This document shows, one piece after another, positions 45,543 to 55,587 of a stretch of DNA of 64,000 nt. Under the pieces are notes generated by a model. That model searched no databases and was not told the origin of the DNA. It saw only the letters and a program-made list of their open reading frames with translations. Both the position numbers and the translations under genes were made by a program. The stretch lies in assembly GCF_008764245.1 (NCBI RefSeq), contig NZ_VTQV01000009.1, forward strand, positions 1-64,000, in the 5' to 3' direction. The DNA comes from Bacillus subtilis (GTDB lineage: Bacteria > Bacillota > Bacilli > Bacillales > Bacillaceae_C). The number at the start of each line of letters is the position of its first letter. Position 1 is the stretch's first letter.

Positions 45543-47171
45543 TTATTTGTATTTTTCATCAAACGCTTCTTGATAAATTTCGATGTACCGATCCAAATTC
45601 ATTCCTTCTAGTGTGGCAAGGTATTGATCCCAGCCTTTGTCAATATCATCATCCCCAGAAATAAAACGAGCATTTGATTCATCAACAAAGTTTTGGATCG
45701 TTGCCTCAATCTCTGCTAATTCAGCTGATTGTTCTTCATTAAAATAAAGTGGTGGAACGATCATATCCTCATCAGGCTTATAGGGTTCATATTTTTCCTT
45801 CGTTTCTTTATAAAGAAGTGCTTCAAGGGGCTGTTCATCTGTTGTCATTTCACTTAATCTAAATTCGTTTGTTCTAATAACAGGACCTTGCTGAGCCCAA
45901 TGAGTATTTTGGACTTCTCCATAGGAGGCTAAACGTACCCACTTTGCCGGCTTACCATTGATCCCTACTTCTCCTTCTTCGGCCCAACGCCAATCTTTAT
46001 CTTTTTCACCAATTACTGCTCTCAAGGTTACCTCCTCTTGATAAAACCCTTCCGCCCATCGCAAAGCCACCTCAGGGTACTTCGTCTGATTAGTAATAAT
46101 AAAGGAAGCCCTACCTGGTACAGGTGGTTGATACCAAGAAACCCTATTCCCATCTGGCCCTTTCAATGGTGGAACAGCTACATAATCTAACCACTTACCA
46201 CTGTTGCCACCACCAGTCATGAAATCACCTTGCCAATATCCCATGGCCATACCTAAAATAGTTTCTTTCGAATTCCCTAAACGTTTTAATTGATCTTGAT
46301 CTTGGGTTAACGACTCTTTTGCCATTAAACCTTCATCATATAACTGGTGTATATATTTTAGTCCTTCTTTCCACTCAGGCTTTGTATAAGGCACTTGAAT
46401 TTTTCCATTTTCTACATACATTACATTATAAATAAATGGATCCATTAAATAACTCGGAAAAGGCCAGAGATCTTTATTTCCAGCAATGGGTATTTCATCT
46501 TGTTTGCCATTTCCATTTGGATCTTGTTCTTTGAAAGCTTTGAGAACTTGATAGAATTCTTCTGTTGTTTCTGGCATCTCTAGTCCAAGCTCATCTAACC
46601 ATGGTTGATAGATCCATAGTTTTTGTGCCAATGTACAGTGGTAACATTCATTAATATAAGGCATTGAATAGATATTCCCATCAGGTGCCGTAATCGACTC
46701 TAAAATATCTGGTCTTCCATCTAAGAAACTTTTCACATCTGTTCCATAATCCTGAATCAAGTCATTTAGCGGCAAAAACATTCCTTGACTTCCATAAATC
46801 ATTAATTGTGAAAGGGTAACTGGACTGTTCATAATGACATCTGGCAAGTCACCACTGGATAAGACTAAATTTAGTTTTTCTTCTGCATTTTGACTGGGAA
46901 TTACTTCCCATTCGATGTGAACATTAGTTTTTTCTTCATACCATTTTGTAAATTTGTTTGTTTTATAATCTTCTACCAGAGCATGAGAAGGTACTAATAC
47001 CCTCATTGTTACTTTTTCTTTCGTGATAGGGAATGTCCCAGGCTCCGTTAGTTCAATGTCTTTTGCATCATTGGCTTTACCACCTGTTTTCTCCTCATTA
47101 TTGCAAGCCGCTAAAAGTACAAGAAAAATCAATACAACAAAGAATAAACAAGATAATTTTGCCTTTTCCAA
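45543..47171 (-). CDS. LplA/YtcQ-type solute-binding lipoprotein (system 3)
   Basis: This 542-residue lipoprotein has lipobox LAAC and LplA-type features (WYEEKTNVHIEWEVIPSQ; GSQGMFLPLNDLIQDY; DPNGNGKQDE). It is closely related to the 550-residue protein at 23480. It is encoded after its two permeases, an order shared with system 2. It delivers glycans to the channel formed by the proteins at 47268 and 48192. Confidence 0.93.
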   Translation of the reverse strand: MEKAKLSCLFFVVLIFLVLLAACNNEEKTGGKANDAKDIELTEPGTFPITKEKVTMRVLVPSHALVEDYKTNKFTKWYEEKTNVHIEWEVIPSQNAEEKLNLVLSSGDLPDVIMNSPVTLSQLMIYGSQGMFLPLNDLIQDYGTDVKSFLDGRPDILESITAPDGNIYSMPYINECYHCTLAQKLWIYQPWLDELGLEMPETTEEFYQVLKAFKEQDPNGNGKQDEIPIAGNKDLWPFPSYLMDPFIYNVMYVENGKIQVPYTKPEWKEGLKYIHQLYDEGLMAKESLTQDQDQLKRLGNSKETILGMAMGYWQGDFMTGGGNSGKWLDYVAVPPLKGPDGNRVSWYQPPVPGRASFIITNQTKYPEVALRWAEGFYQEEVTLRAVIGEKDKDWRWAEEGEVGINGKPAKWVRLASYGEVQNTHWAQQGPVIRTNEFRLSEMTTDEQPLEALLYKETKEKYEPYKPDEDMIVPPLYFNEEQSAELAEIEATIQNFVDESNARFISGDDDIDKGWDQYLATLEGMNLDRYIEIYQEAFDEKYK

Positions 47172-47267
47172 TAAAATCCCCCCTTAATATCACTTAAATG
47201 ATTGATCAGAACTTATAAACAGCGTCCTCCCCCTTTCAAAACCTGCAAAGGTGCCAATCAAGGAAGG

Positions 47268-48173
47268 CTATTCCTTTAATGAGCCAATCATCACACCTTT
47301 AACAAAATGTTTTTGAACAAACGGATAAATGACAAGGACTGGAATAGAGGCCACAACGATTAGTGAGTATTTTAAAAGTTCCCGCAAACCCGAAATCGCA
47401 GCCTGTGATTCTACATCTGTAAACATTTCAGGATCCACTTCATTTTGCACGAGAATATTGTTTAAAACTAATTGCAAAGGAAAATAATCTTGATCTCGCA
47501 AATAAATTAATGCGTTGAAAAAAGCATTCCAGTGACCAACAGCATAAAACAATCCCATCACCGCAATAATTGGTCCTGATAATGGAAGCACAATTCTTGC
47601 TAAAAATCTAAAATCGCTGCAACCATCCATTTTAGCTGCCTCATGAAGCTCATCTGGGATCGTCATTTTAAAGTATGTTCTCGTTATAATCACATTAAAT
47701 ACAGACATTGCATTTGGAATGATCATTGCCCAACGGGTATTCAGCATTCCTAATTCTTTAACAAGCAAATAATTTGGAATTAATCCCCCACTGAAAAGCA
47801 TGGTGAATAAAAATAAAAGCATAAAGAAATTACGACCATAAAAATCCTTTCTTGATAAAGGATAAGCTGCCAATATCGTTAAGGAAATATTAATAAGTGT
47901 ACCGACAATCATATAAAATAAAGAGTTTCCATATCCCGTCCAAATTTGTTTATAAGCAAAAACAGCTTTATAGCCTTCGAGACTAAAATCAACCGGCCAT
48001 AGCCATACCTCACCCGCTGTTACTGCATCTGAAGAACTAAAGGATGAACTCACAATATAGATCAGTGGGTAAAGAAATACAATGAGAAGAATGCTTAAAA
48101 TCACATGGTTTATTATCGAGAAAATTTTATCAACCCTTGTATCATTGACCCCATTCACATTCACTATGATCAC
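47268..48173 (-). CDS. Carbohydrate ABC transporter permease, LplC type (system 3)
   Basis: This 301-residue permease has six hydrophobic segments, the EAA loop (HEAAKMDGCSDFRFLARIVL) and the GVMIGSLKE tail. The start is GTG at 48173. It pairs with the LplB protein at 48192, 18 bp upstream, and is close to the system 2 permease at 25222. Confidence 0.92.
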   Translation of the reverse strand: MIIVNVNGVNDTRVDKIFSIINHVILSILLIVFLYPLIYIVSSSFSSSDAVTAGEVWLWPVDFSLEGYKAVFAYKQIWTGYGNSLFYMIVGTLINISLTILAAYPLSRKDFYGRNFFMLLFLFTMLFSGGLIPNYLLVKELGMLNTRWAMIIPNAMSVFNVIITRTYFKMTIPDELHEAAKMDGCSDFRFLARIVLPLSGPIIAVMGLFYAVGHWNAFFNALIYLRDQDYFPLQLVLNNILVQNEVDPEMFTDVESQAAISGLRELLKYSLIVVASIPVLVIYPFVQKHFVKGVMIGSLKE

Positions 48174-48191
48174 TTCTTTCCCTTTGATTCA

Positions 48192-49160
48192 TCACCATAG
48201 ACTTTCTTGTCCTATTTTTTTCGAAAATCTGTTGACAGAATAGATTAAAATAAGACCAATAATCGATTTAAATAATCCGATCGCAGCTGCGTAGGAATAA
48301 TTGGGAACAGCCGAAACAAGTCCCACTTTATATACATAAGTATCAATAATTTCAGAGCTTCTTAAATTCAGAGGGTTCTGCAATAATAATGCTTTTTCAA
48401 AGCCGATATTCAAGATATTTCCCATATCAAGGATGAGTAAAATAATTGTTATTGGTAATATACCGGGAATATCTATATGCCATATTCTTTGTAATTTCGA
48501 GGCTCCATCGATAATGGCTGCTTCATGGAGGGCTGGACTGACACTTGAGAGGGCAGCTAAATAGATAATGCAGCCAAAACCAACACTTTGCCATATCCCT
48601 GACCAAACATAGATTGATTTAAAATATCCTGCATTTCCCATAAAATGAATCGGTTCCATTCCCATTAAGGTAAGTAAACTATTAATCGGCCCTTGTGGTT
48701 CAAGGAAAACAAGGATAATTCCAACCATTACAACAACTGAAATGAAATGAGGGGCGTAAGAAATCATCTGCACGGTCTTTTTGAAGTGTTTTTTGTTCAC
48801 ATAATTTAAACTCAATGCAAGCAATATGGGAAAAGGAAAACCAGCGATTAATTGGTAAAAACTTAAAATAAGCGTATTTTTAATGACCCGCCAAAATTCA
48901 TGAGATTTAAAAAAACGTTCAAAATGATCAAAACCAATCCAATTACTTCCCAAAATGCCCTGAACAGGATTAAAATTTTTAAAAGCGATGGTCGCACCAT
49001 ACATGGGAATATAATGAAAGACAATAATATAGAGAAGTGGAAGAAAAAATAAAACATATAGTTGCCAGCTATTCTTCATTTTCTGTATGGGTGATGTCTT
49101 TTTCATTTTTTTTAGAGCAATACCGCCCCTTGATTTTTCCTCAAGTACCGTGTTTCTCAT
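48192..49160 (-). CDS. Carbohydrate ABC transporter permease, LplB type (system 3)
   Basis: This 322-residue permease contains FHYIPMYGATIAFKNFNP and the EAA loop HEAAIIDGASKLQRIWHIDI. GGAGGGG precedes its ATG. It is the first gene of the operator-C operon, which continues through LplC, LplA, GH29, sulfatase and GH95. It has a 250-nt leader containing a perfect cre match. Confidence 0.92.
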   Translation of the reverse strand: MRNTVLEEKSRGGIALKKMKKTSPIQKMKNSWQLYVLFFLPLLYIIVFHYIPMYGATIAFKNFNPVQGILGSNWIGFDHFERFFKSHEFWRVIKNTLILSFYQLIAGFPFPILLALSLNYVNKKHFKKTVQMISYAPHFISVVVMVGIILVFLEPQGPINSLLTLMGMEPIHFMGNAGYFKSIYVWSGIWQSVGFGCIIYLAALSSVSPALHEAAIIDGASKLQRIWHIDIPGILPITIILLILDMGNILNIGFEKALLLQNPLNLRSSEIIDTYVYKVGLVSAVPNYSYAAAIGLFKSIIGLILIYSVNRFSKKIGQESLW

Positions 49161-49227
49161 GTAAACCCCTCCTTCAAAATAAAAATATAGTCACAACTTG
49201 TCGAATAATAAGGAATATTACGTATAT

Positions 49228-49241
49228 TGATATCGCTTACA
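49228..49241 (-). promoter_or_regulatory. CcpA cre box in the leader of the operator-C operon
   Basis: The minus strand reads TGTAAGCGATATCA, a full match to the Bacillus cre consensus TGWAANCGNTNWCA. It lies about 185 bp downstream of the -10 element, compatible with roadblock-type catabolite repression. Confidence 0.65.
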
Positions 49242-49414
49242 TTCTATTGCAAAAGATAATCGGGTGATGGTTTATCATCCCGACAATCTTTTCAGCCAGT
49301 TTCATATTCTGTTCATTTTTTACTCTTTATAAAGTTAGTTACACTTAAAAGAGAATTATTTTCTTATACACTACTTTAATTAATATATACAATTACCTAC
49401 ATTCGAATGGGTTA

Positions 49415-49459
49415 TGTTACCGGTAAATTTAATATAACACCGCAAAAAATAAAAGTCAA
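49415..49459 (-). promoter_or_regulatory. Operator-promoter C (LplBCA-GH29-sulfatase-GH95 operon)
   Basis: TTGACT (49454-49459) and TATATT (49431-49436) are separated by exactly 17 bases on the minus strand. The operator 49415-49439 begins TGTTACCGGTAA and ends ATATAACA, covering the -10 element as at the other sites. Confidence 0.75.
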
Positions 49460-49578
49460 TCGTTTTTTGAATTATCTAGATAATAAAAACCAACAACTAC
49501 TAAGCAAATCTCTAGTAGTGGGACTATAAAAATAATACTTCTTTTGTCGCTATTGTAGCTTCTTTTTTACCTTTGGAA

Positions 49579-49621
49579 ACAGCTAAAACAAGCCACACTT
49601 TCGCCGACTTGTTTTAACTGT
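49579..49621 (-). terminator. Terminator of the binding-protein gene at 49633
   Basis: 14-nt arms ACAGTTAAAACAAG / CTTGTTTTAGCTGT (one G-U pair) flank a loop, with TTTCC after it on the minus strand. Confidence 0.7.
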
Positions 49622-49632
49622 AACTTTTATTA

Positions 49633-50970
49633 TTAATTTCGATTCATCTCTTCTTCTACCTTCGTCTGATAGGTCTCTTCCATCCGCCTTAACACCGTCG
49701 CAGGATCCTCACCTGATTCGATAAATTCCACTGCGATATCACTGTAAAAGTCGTTCGGGTTAATTTGAATAAATGGTCCCCATTTTGAATAAACGGGTGG
49801 TTCTGCAGGTGGAACCGATAAAACACCTTCGATATTAAAGTCGTTATCTGGAAACTGTTCACTTAAAAATTGACTCATAACAGATAAGTCTTTTAAAGGT
49901 GAAATTCTGCCCATGCTTGCGTTTTTCGTTTGTTTTTCCGCTGATGTTAAATATTCAATGACTTTAAAAGCCGCCAATTTATTTTCGCTATGCTTGCTAA
50001 TTGCCAATGTCTGGCCAATAAATTTATACGGTGCGGCATTTGGCTTATCTTTCCAGACTGGGAAACTAACCATACCAAAATCAATCCCTGCTTCTACATA
50101 GCTTGATATATTTGTTAAATGATGTAATGTCATCGCTACGTCTTGATTCACGAAAGTAGACTCCATTTCCTGCTCGAAATTTCCAGGAATGGAAACAATT
50201 TGGTCAATTAAATCTAAGTATTTCGTAAATTCCTCTTTTTGCGTGAACAAAACTTCACCCGTTTCTGGATCTGTTCCATTAACAGATAATTGACTTAGTG
50301 GAAAGGAATAATACCATGATGAACCAAATGTTAGTCCTCGATAGGCCGTTCCTTCCTTTTCCCCAGTTACGTTTCTGGCAAGGTCAATGACCTCGTCCCA
50401 TGTCATATTATCCACTGGGTAATCGACACCAAATTTATCAAAAATCGATTTGTTGTAATACAAAACAGGTACAAGATCTTCAAACGGAATGCCGTAAAGC
50501 TTATTTTCCCCATAAGGATCCCGGGCACGAGCAATATCAATAAGACCTTCTCTAAATCGGTCTAAATCATACTGATTCTGTTCAACAAGATCATCCAAAG
50601 GATAAGCGACATCAAATTCTTTCAAGACCTCATAGCCATTATGAGCCAACACAATATCCGGATTCATATTTTTCGAAAAAGCTTCCTCAAGCCCGGCAGC
50701 ATCTACTGTTAGACCAACAAGCTCCAATGTAATATTCGGGAAATGTTTTTCCACATCATCCTTAATATAGTTTGCAAACATTTCGTCATCCCATGGAAGC
50801 ATAAAAGATAACGTTATAGGCTCATCCGGCATTTCCGGAACTTCGGCTTGATCATTCTGTGTTTCATCCTCTTTTTGAGTCGTTTCTTTTATCTTGTTAT
50901 TACAAGCAGACATCACGACCAATGAAATTAATAAAATAAAAAGCATGACAAACTTCTTCTGAACCATCAT
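49633..50970 (-). CDS. Family 1 solute-binding lipoprotein, orphan (1 of 4)
   Basis: This protein of about 445 residues has a lipoprotein signal with lipobox MSAC, an acidic linker and a two-lobe domain (LPWDDEMFANYIKDDV; NPDIVLAHNGYEV; GTDPETGEVLF; FKVIEYLTSAEKQ). GGGGGG precedes the two ATGs at 50970 and 50967. No permease gene is adjacent. It is clearly related to the proteins at 52810, 58834 and 60302, so they form a family of receptors that may feed one shared channel, for example the MalFG pair at 35714-37516. Confidence 0.92.
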   Translation of the reverse strand: MMVQKKFVMLFILLISLVVMSACNNKIKETTQKEDETQNDQAEVPEMPDEPITLSFMLPWDDEMFANYIKDDVEKHFPNITLELVGLTVDAAGLEEAFSKNMNPDIVLAHNGYEVLKEFDVAYPLDDLVEQNQYDLDRFREGLIDIARARDPYGENKLYGIPFEDLVPVLYYNKSIFDKFGVDYPVDNMTWDEVIDLARNVTGEKEGTAYRGLTFGSSWYYSFPLSQLSVNGTDPETGEVLFTQKEEFTKYLDLIDQIVSIPGNFEQEMESTFVNQDVAMTLHHLTNISSYVEAGIDFGMVSFPVWKDKPNAAPYKFIGQTLAISKHSENKLAAFKVIEYLTSAEKQTKNASMGRISPLKDLSVMSQFLSEQFPDNDFNIEGVLSVPPAEPPVYSKWGPFIQINPNDFYSDIAVEFIESGEDPATVLRRMEETYQTKVEEEMNRN

Positions 50971-51092
50971 TGATACCCCCCATTTAAAGAATGTTTTAAT
51001 CATTCCCTTTTCATATCAAGATGTTTTTCTAGAAGCCTATCGCTCTACGATTTGAAGCGGGAAGTCTTGAGCTTCCTTTACTTTTTATCCAT

Positions 51093-52793
51093 TTATTTTT
51101 TGCCAACAGGCACTAGTTTGATAGATCGCAATTTGACTGCTTCTGCTTGCCAAATTTCTGTTCCAAATGACTTTTCTTGAATCTTGTTACAAGTCAACGT
51201 TAAAGAGTTATTTCCGCTATCGTAAAGATGAACACGGCCAAGAATAGAGTGAACTTCACTATAGGGATATTGACATGCTGGCGAATCTTTTATCAGCTGA
51301 TCTTCTTGCGGAATTGTCTTAAGCTCCTGGCCAGCGATGTGTACCTTCACCTCCTCATGATAATGATCCTCCCAAACAGTATTTATTTTTTTGAAATTCA
51401 CTAATACTACATCAAAAGCACCAGGTTGTGTGATTTTAAAATCCCATTTCGCCGTTTTCTCATTCTTTTCTACAGCGGTCTCTGCATGTACTAAATCCAG
51501 ATTGACGGAACCAGACACTTGTTGCATAAATTGGTCATCTACTTGGGCATTCCCCTCTAATTCAAGTACAATGATGGAGATATACTGGTCAGGAGCAGAT
51601 TTTGGCAAATCAATCCCAAGAACATGATGATCAATCGATTCTGTATAGGATTGCGTGATCGGTAAGTTTCTTCTTTCTGAATCCGCTAATAAATAGGCTT
51701 TGACTACTTTGTTTTTTAAGCCAAACAACTTGAGCTGATCTGACCATTTTTCATTATTGACATGGAGATACATCCTACTTGGCTTGATTGTGACAGCTCC
51801 CCACTCCAATTCATATGGAAAAGGACTGGCATTTGTGCCATATATCGCTTCTCCATTTCGCTCGATCCATTCTCCAGCTTGTTCTAAAACTTCCACTGAT
51901 TTTTCCGGAATAATCCCTTCAGCCGTTGGACCAACATTTAATAATAGATTCCCTCCTTTACTGACGATATTGACCATTTTGCAGATAATCGATTCAGGTG
52001 TTTTCCAAACTTGATCTCTATCACTATAGCCCCATGATTGATTTAAAGTCATGGGTGTTTCCCATGGACCAGAATCTTCCCCGTACATCGGAATTTCATT
52101 ATCGCCCTTCGATTGATAGTCACCTATATTAGGCCAATGACTGACTCTACTATTGATTAAACAATTAGGCTGAAAGCTTCGGACAAATTCCACTAATTCT
52201 TTGCTATCTTTTTTGGATAAACCACCCGCCGTATCAAACCATAGTAAGCCAATATCTCCATACTGGGTTAATAATTCTTGAATTTGCGGCTTAGCAAGAT
52301 TGTGCCAATAATTGTAAAATGCTTTTTCCTCAAGATTATAATCCCATGTGTTGTTATAATATTCGTGCACAGAATGAGGATGATGCCAGTCAATTACATG
52401 AGAATAATAGAAGCATAGTTTTATTCCTTGTTTTTGACATTCCTCTGCCAGCTCCTTCATCGGGTCACGTCCAAATGGGGTAGCATCCACAATATTGAAT
52501 TTCTCTACTTTTGAATGATACATCGCAAAACCATCATGGTGTTTTGCTGTGATGACGATATATTTCATCCCGGCCCTTTTCGCCACACCAACCCATTCTT
52601 TTGCATTGAATTCCTTTGGATTAAACTGTGTAGCGAACTGTTCATATTCTTTCACTGGGATTTTCGAGGCAGCCATCACCCATTCGCCTTTTGCTAATGT
52701 TGCATATAGCCCCCAATGAATGAACATTCCAAATTTTGCTTCTTGCCACCATTTTATCCGTTCTGTTGCTTTGGTTTGCTCTTCTACTAACAT
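51093..52793 (-). CDS. GH29 alpha-L-fucosidase with extra C-terminal domain (copy 4)
   Basis: This protein of about 566 residues has GH29 motifs FGMFIHWGLYATLAKGEWV, VITAKHHDGFAMY and the nucleophile Asp (about residue 187) in IGLLWFDTAGG. About 150 residues beyond the usual C-terminal domain form a beta-rich region (about 420-566) that may bind carbohydrate. The ATG at 52793 follows GGAGG; the upstream TTG at 52799 is too close to it. It is flanked by orphan binding-protein genes on both sides, 16 bp from the upstream one, so it is probably cotranscribed with the gene at 52810. Confidence 0.92.
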   Translation of the reverse strand: MLVEEQTKATERIKWWQEAKFGMFIHWGLYATLAKGEWVMAASKIPVKEYEQFATQFNPKEFNAKEWVGVAKRAGMKYIVITAKHHDGFAMYHSKVEKFNIVDATPFGRDPMKELAEECQKQGIKLCFYYSHVIDWHHPHSVHEYYNNTWDYNLEEKAFYNYWHNLAKPQIQELLTQYGDIGLLWFDTAGGLSKKDSKELVEFVRSFQPNCLINSRVSHWPNIGDYQSKGDNEIPMYGEDSGPWETPMTLNQSWGYSDRDQVWKTPESIICKMVNIVSKGGNLLLNVGPTAEGIIPEKSVEVLEQAGEWIERNGEAIYGTNASPFPYELEWGAVTIKPSRMYLHVNNEKWSDQLKLFGLKNKVVKAYLLADSERRNLPITQSYTESIDHHVLGIDLPKSAPDQYISIIVLELEGNAQVDDQFMQQVSGSVNLDLVHAETAVEKNEKTAKWDFKITQPGAFDVVLVNFKKINTVWEDHYHEEVKVHIAGQELKTIPQEDQLIKDSPACQYPYSEVHSILGRVHLYDSGNNSLTLTCNKIQEKSFGTEIWQAEAVKLRSIKLVPVGKK

Positions 52794-52809
52794 TCCCAAT
52801 CCTCCAATT

Positions 52810-54144
52810 CTATTTATTCATCGCCTCTTTAATCGTAATTTCTGATTCTTCCTTCAGTACCCGTAGAAATTCGTTTGTGTCCATATTTCCTTCTGCTAAT
52901 TTTTCTAAGCTTCCGGCAAGATCCACATAATCATCCCACTTGCTAATTTGTTCAGGTGGCATCGCCCCCTCGTAACTCCAGAAAGCTTTCATATTCTTTC
53001 CCTCATAGATCGGATAGTTTTCATGCTCTTCACTAAATTCACTATTCGGATTTTTTAATGGATCCAAACTATCTACTCTAGAAATAGCCCACATGACTTG
53101 GAAGCCGGCATCTTGATTCTCACTATATTTATTGAGTACATATGGATGCGCCCATTTACGAGGACCCACCCCTCCCTCTTCCCATACTGGAATTGGGGCG
53201 ACATCGATCATTTTCGCTTCCTCCGGCTCCCCTCCTAATCCCCATCTAAAATATCCTGGCCACGAGATTGCCATTGCTGCAGTTTTTTCCCCGAATTTAT
53301 CCGTTTCCCTTGCCTCTTTAGCAGGATCATACAGCCCTGGAATACTATAAATCTGCTTCATATAATCCAAATATTGTTTCGCTTCAGGAGATTCATCCAA
53401 GATCACTTCCCCCGTTTCCGGATCCGTCCAATTCATTTCGAATTCTTTTAACGGAACCGTCGCTTCAAATGATGTCAGACCTTCCCCCATTTCCAATCCG
53501 CGGTACTGAACACCATTTCTTTCACCAGTCATTTTCGCAGCAAGGTCACGAACTTCTGCCCATGTCATTGGTTTCTCCGGATCTGGATGGGACACCCCGA
53601 ATAAATCAAAGATATCCTTATTAAAAAATAAACCCAGCGTGTCCACAAATGTCGGCATACCGATTAAGCGACCTTCCCCATCTGGATCCATTGCACGGTA
53701 TGAGGCAATCACACTTTGATCAAATGCCTCTAAATCGACATCATATTTTTGTACAAACTCATCAACTGGTTCCAGCATGTCCAACTCAACAAGCGGCTCA
53801 ATCCCCCAATTGGCAAAAATAATATCCGGAACGATCCCCTTCGCATTCATTTCTTGAAGTGGCTCCAATTGGGCCTCCTCACATACACATTCCAGTGTAA
53901 TGTTTTTCGGAATTTCATCTTTGTATGGTTTCACGATATGTTCTTCAAATGCATCTTCCCCCCATGGGTACAATACTTTTACAGTGGTTGGCTCTCCCTC
54001 TTCATCCCAAACCTCTGTAATGATTTCTTCTTTTTCCTCCTTTTCTTTTTGTTGCTTTCCCGATTCGGTCGCACCACTGCAAGCAGAAAGTATCATACCT
54101 AGGCTAAAAATACACAATACAAAAAAACTGTAATTTCTCTTCAT
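52810..54144 (-). CDS. Family 1 solute-binding lipoprotein, orphan (2 of 4)
   Basis: This protein of about 444 residues has lipobox LSAC, a strongly charged Lys/Glu linker and a binding domain (LYPWGEDAFEEHIVKPY; GTPDIIFANWG-like segment; WTDPETGEVILDESPEAK). Two Cys in the segment ECVCEEAQ are unusual for this family and could form a disulfide. The ATG at 54144 follows GGGGGACAAGTG. No permease is adjacent; the gene lies between two GH29 genes. Confidence 0.9.
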   Translation of the reverse strand: MKRNYSFFVLCIFSLGMILSACSGATESGKQQKEKEEKEEIITEVWDEEGEPTTVKVLYPWGEDAFEEHIVKPYKDEIPKNITLECVCEEAQLEPLQEMNAKGIVPDIIFANWGIEPLVELDMLEPVDEFVQKYDVDLEAFDQSVIASYRAMDPDGEGRLIGMPTFVDTLGLFFNKDIFDLFGVSHPDPEKPMTWAEVRDLAAKMTGERNGVQYRGLEMGEGLTSFEATVPLKEFEMNWTDPETGEVILDESPEAKQYLDYMKQIYSIPGLYDPAKEARETDKFGEKTAAMAISWPGYFRWGLGGEPEEAKMIDVAPIPVWEEGGVGPRKWAHPYVLNKYSENQDAGFQVMWAISRVDSLDPLKNPNSEFSEEHENYPIYEGKNMKAFWSYEGAMPPEQISKWDDYVDLAGSLEKLAEGNMDTNEFLRVLKEESEITIKEAMNK

Positions 54145-54235
54145 CACTTGTCCCCCTTGATTTTTATGAAACACCTACAAGATTTTGACGAATGAAATCT
54201 CATAGACTAAGGTGAATCAGGTTTGAATTGATGTG

Positions 54236-54260
54236 GAAAAGAGGGATTTACCCTCTTTTC
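54236..54260 (-). terminator. Intrinsic terminator-like stem-loop after GH29 copy 5
   Basis: A perfect 10-bp stem GAAAAGAGGG / CCCTCTTTTC with a 5-nt loop lies 1 bp after the GH29 stop at 54262. The T-run is inside the stem. Confidence 0.65.
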
Positions 54261-54261
54261 T

Positions 54262-55587
54262 TTAGTTCTCTTCCTTCAAAAATATCTCAACAACTGGAAT
54301 CACGCTTTCAGGTTTTTGAATAGGTAAATCCAACGTTACGGATCCCGGTGTAATTCTAGTTGACATATGAGTTAATTCTTCATTCGGATCATGTTCTTTA
54401 TATTGAACCTCTGACGCATCATGGAGCAATTGGGCATACTCTATTTTTCCAGCTAGACCCTCTAAATGAATATGTCTAAATGGCCAGGAAAAAATATGCA
54501 GATATAAACGGTTGCCTTTTTGCGTATAACGACAATCAACAGGAGCAGTGAATTCACTCGCATTTGCCCCATAGATGGAGCGCGAATTCACTCGCATCCA
54601 CTCCCCTATTTCATTCAAAGTGTCAATGGATCTCTGTTCAAATTCTCCACGCCCATTGGGCCCTACATTCAGTAAAAGGTTTCCGCCTTTTGAAACACTA
54701 TCAATTAGCATTTTTATCAGCATTTCTGGTGACTTCCAATCCAAATTATCGCGATCATATCCCCAGCTACCATTGAGCGTTTGGCAAGCTTCCCATATGA
54801 TCGGCTCCCCATCCTCTACTAGTGCCTCGTTTGGTTGATATTGTTCCGGTGTTTTCACCCCACGTCCTAAATCAAGTCGATCATTAAGGATAATATCCGG
54901 CTGCAACTCGAAAATCATTTTTTCTAATTCCTCTGATTTCCAATCATCCGCTCCTTTCCCCTTAGACCAGCCCCAATCGGCATTCGGATAAGAAAAATCA
55001 AACCAAAGATAATCAATTTTTCCATAATTGGTTAATAATTCTCGTACTTGGCCATGTAAAAATTCAACGTAATTTTCCGTTTTACGATTAGAAGCTTCTT
55101 GTTTAAAATCATCATCATCACGCTGTGGATGCAATCCATCAATTGGGAACTCTGGATGATGCCAATCAATGAGAGAATGATAGAAACCTACTTTTAATCC
55201 CTCTTCCCTGAAAGCATTCACCATCTCTAATAATAAATCGCGCTTGGCTAGTGTATTTGTCACCTTATAGTTTGTTAGCTTAGAATCCCACAGGGCAAAA
55301 CCTTCATGATGTTTCGTTGTAATCACAAAGTATTTCATGCCAGCATTTTTAGCCACACGAGCCCATTTTTTCGGATCATATAAATCAGGGTCGAAAAATT
55401 TAAAATATTTATTATATCTATCTGGATGTATTTTTTCTCGATTCATTACCCATTCATGACGTGCGGCGTTGGAATACAACCCCCAATGGATAAATAATCC
55501 AAAACGGTCATGAATGAACCATTCTGGGTTTCCGTAATGAGTTGGCCAATTCTTGTATTTAGAAGTAGGAATATTTAGTGTACTCAT
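54262..55587 (-). CDS. GH29 alpha-L-fucosidase (copy 5; near-duplicate of 44203)
   Basis: This 441-residue cytosolic enzyme shares almost the whole sequence of the protein at 44203: FGLFIHWGLYSNAARHEWV, VITTKHHEGFALW and the nucleophile Asp in IDYLWFDFSYP. It differs mainly in the N-terminal 12 residues and scattered positions. The ATG at 55587 follows GAGGGAGATAAG; the upstream open frame to 55650 is unlikely to be translated. It is preceded by a 588-bp gene-free region and carries no recognised operator of the locus type. Confidence 0.92.
   Translation of the reverse strand: MSTLNIPTSKYKNWPTHYGNPEWFIHDRFGLFIHWGLYSNAARHEWVMNREKIHPDRYNKYFKFFDPDLYDPKKWARVAKNAGMKYFVITTKHHEGFALWDSKLTNYKVTNTLAKRDLLLEMVNAFREEGLKVGFYHSLIDWHHPEFPIDGLHPQRDDDDFKQEASNRKTENYVEFLHGQVRELLTNYGKIDYLWFDFSYPNADWGWSKGKGADDWKSEELEKMIFELQPDIILNDRLDLGRGVKTPEQYQPNEALVEDGEPIIWEACQTLNGSWGYDRDNLDWKSPEMLIKMLIDSVSKGGNLLLNVGPNGRGEFEQRSIDTLNEIGEWMRVNSRSIYGANASEFTAPVDCRYTQKGNRLYLHIFSWPFRHIHLEGLAGKIEYAQLLHDASEVQYKEHDPNEELTHMSTRITPGSVTLDLPIQKPESVIPVVEIFLKEEN

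Larger units (their letters stand above)
49242..49632. other. Intergenic region with promoter C and the upstream gene's terminator
   Basis: No gene is seen. The stretch holds operator-promoter C (49415-49459), the terminator of the binding-protein gene (49579-49621) and AT-rich leader sequence. Confidence 0.6.
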
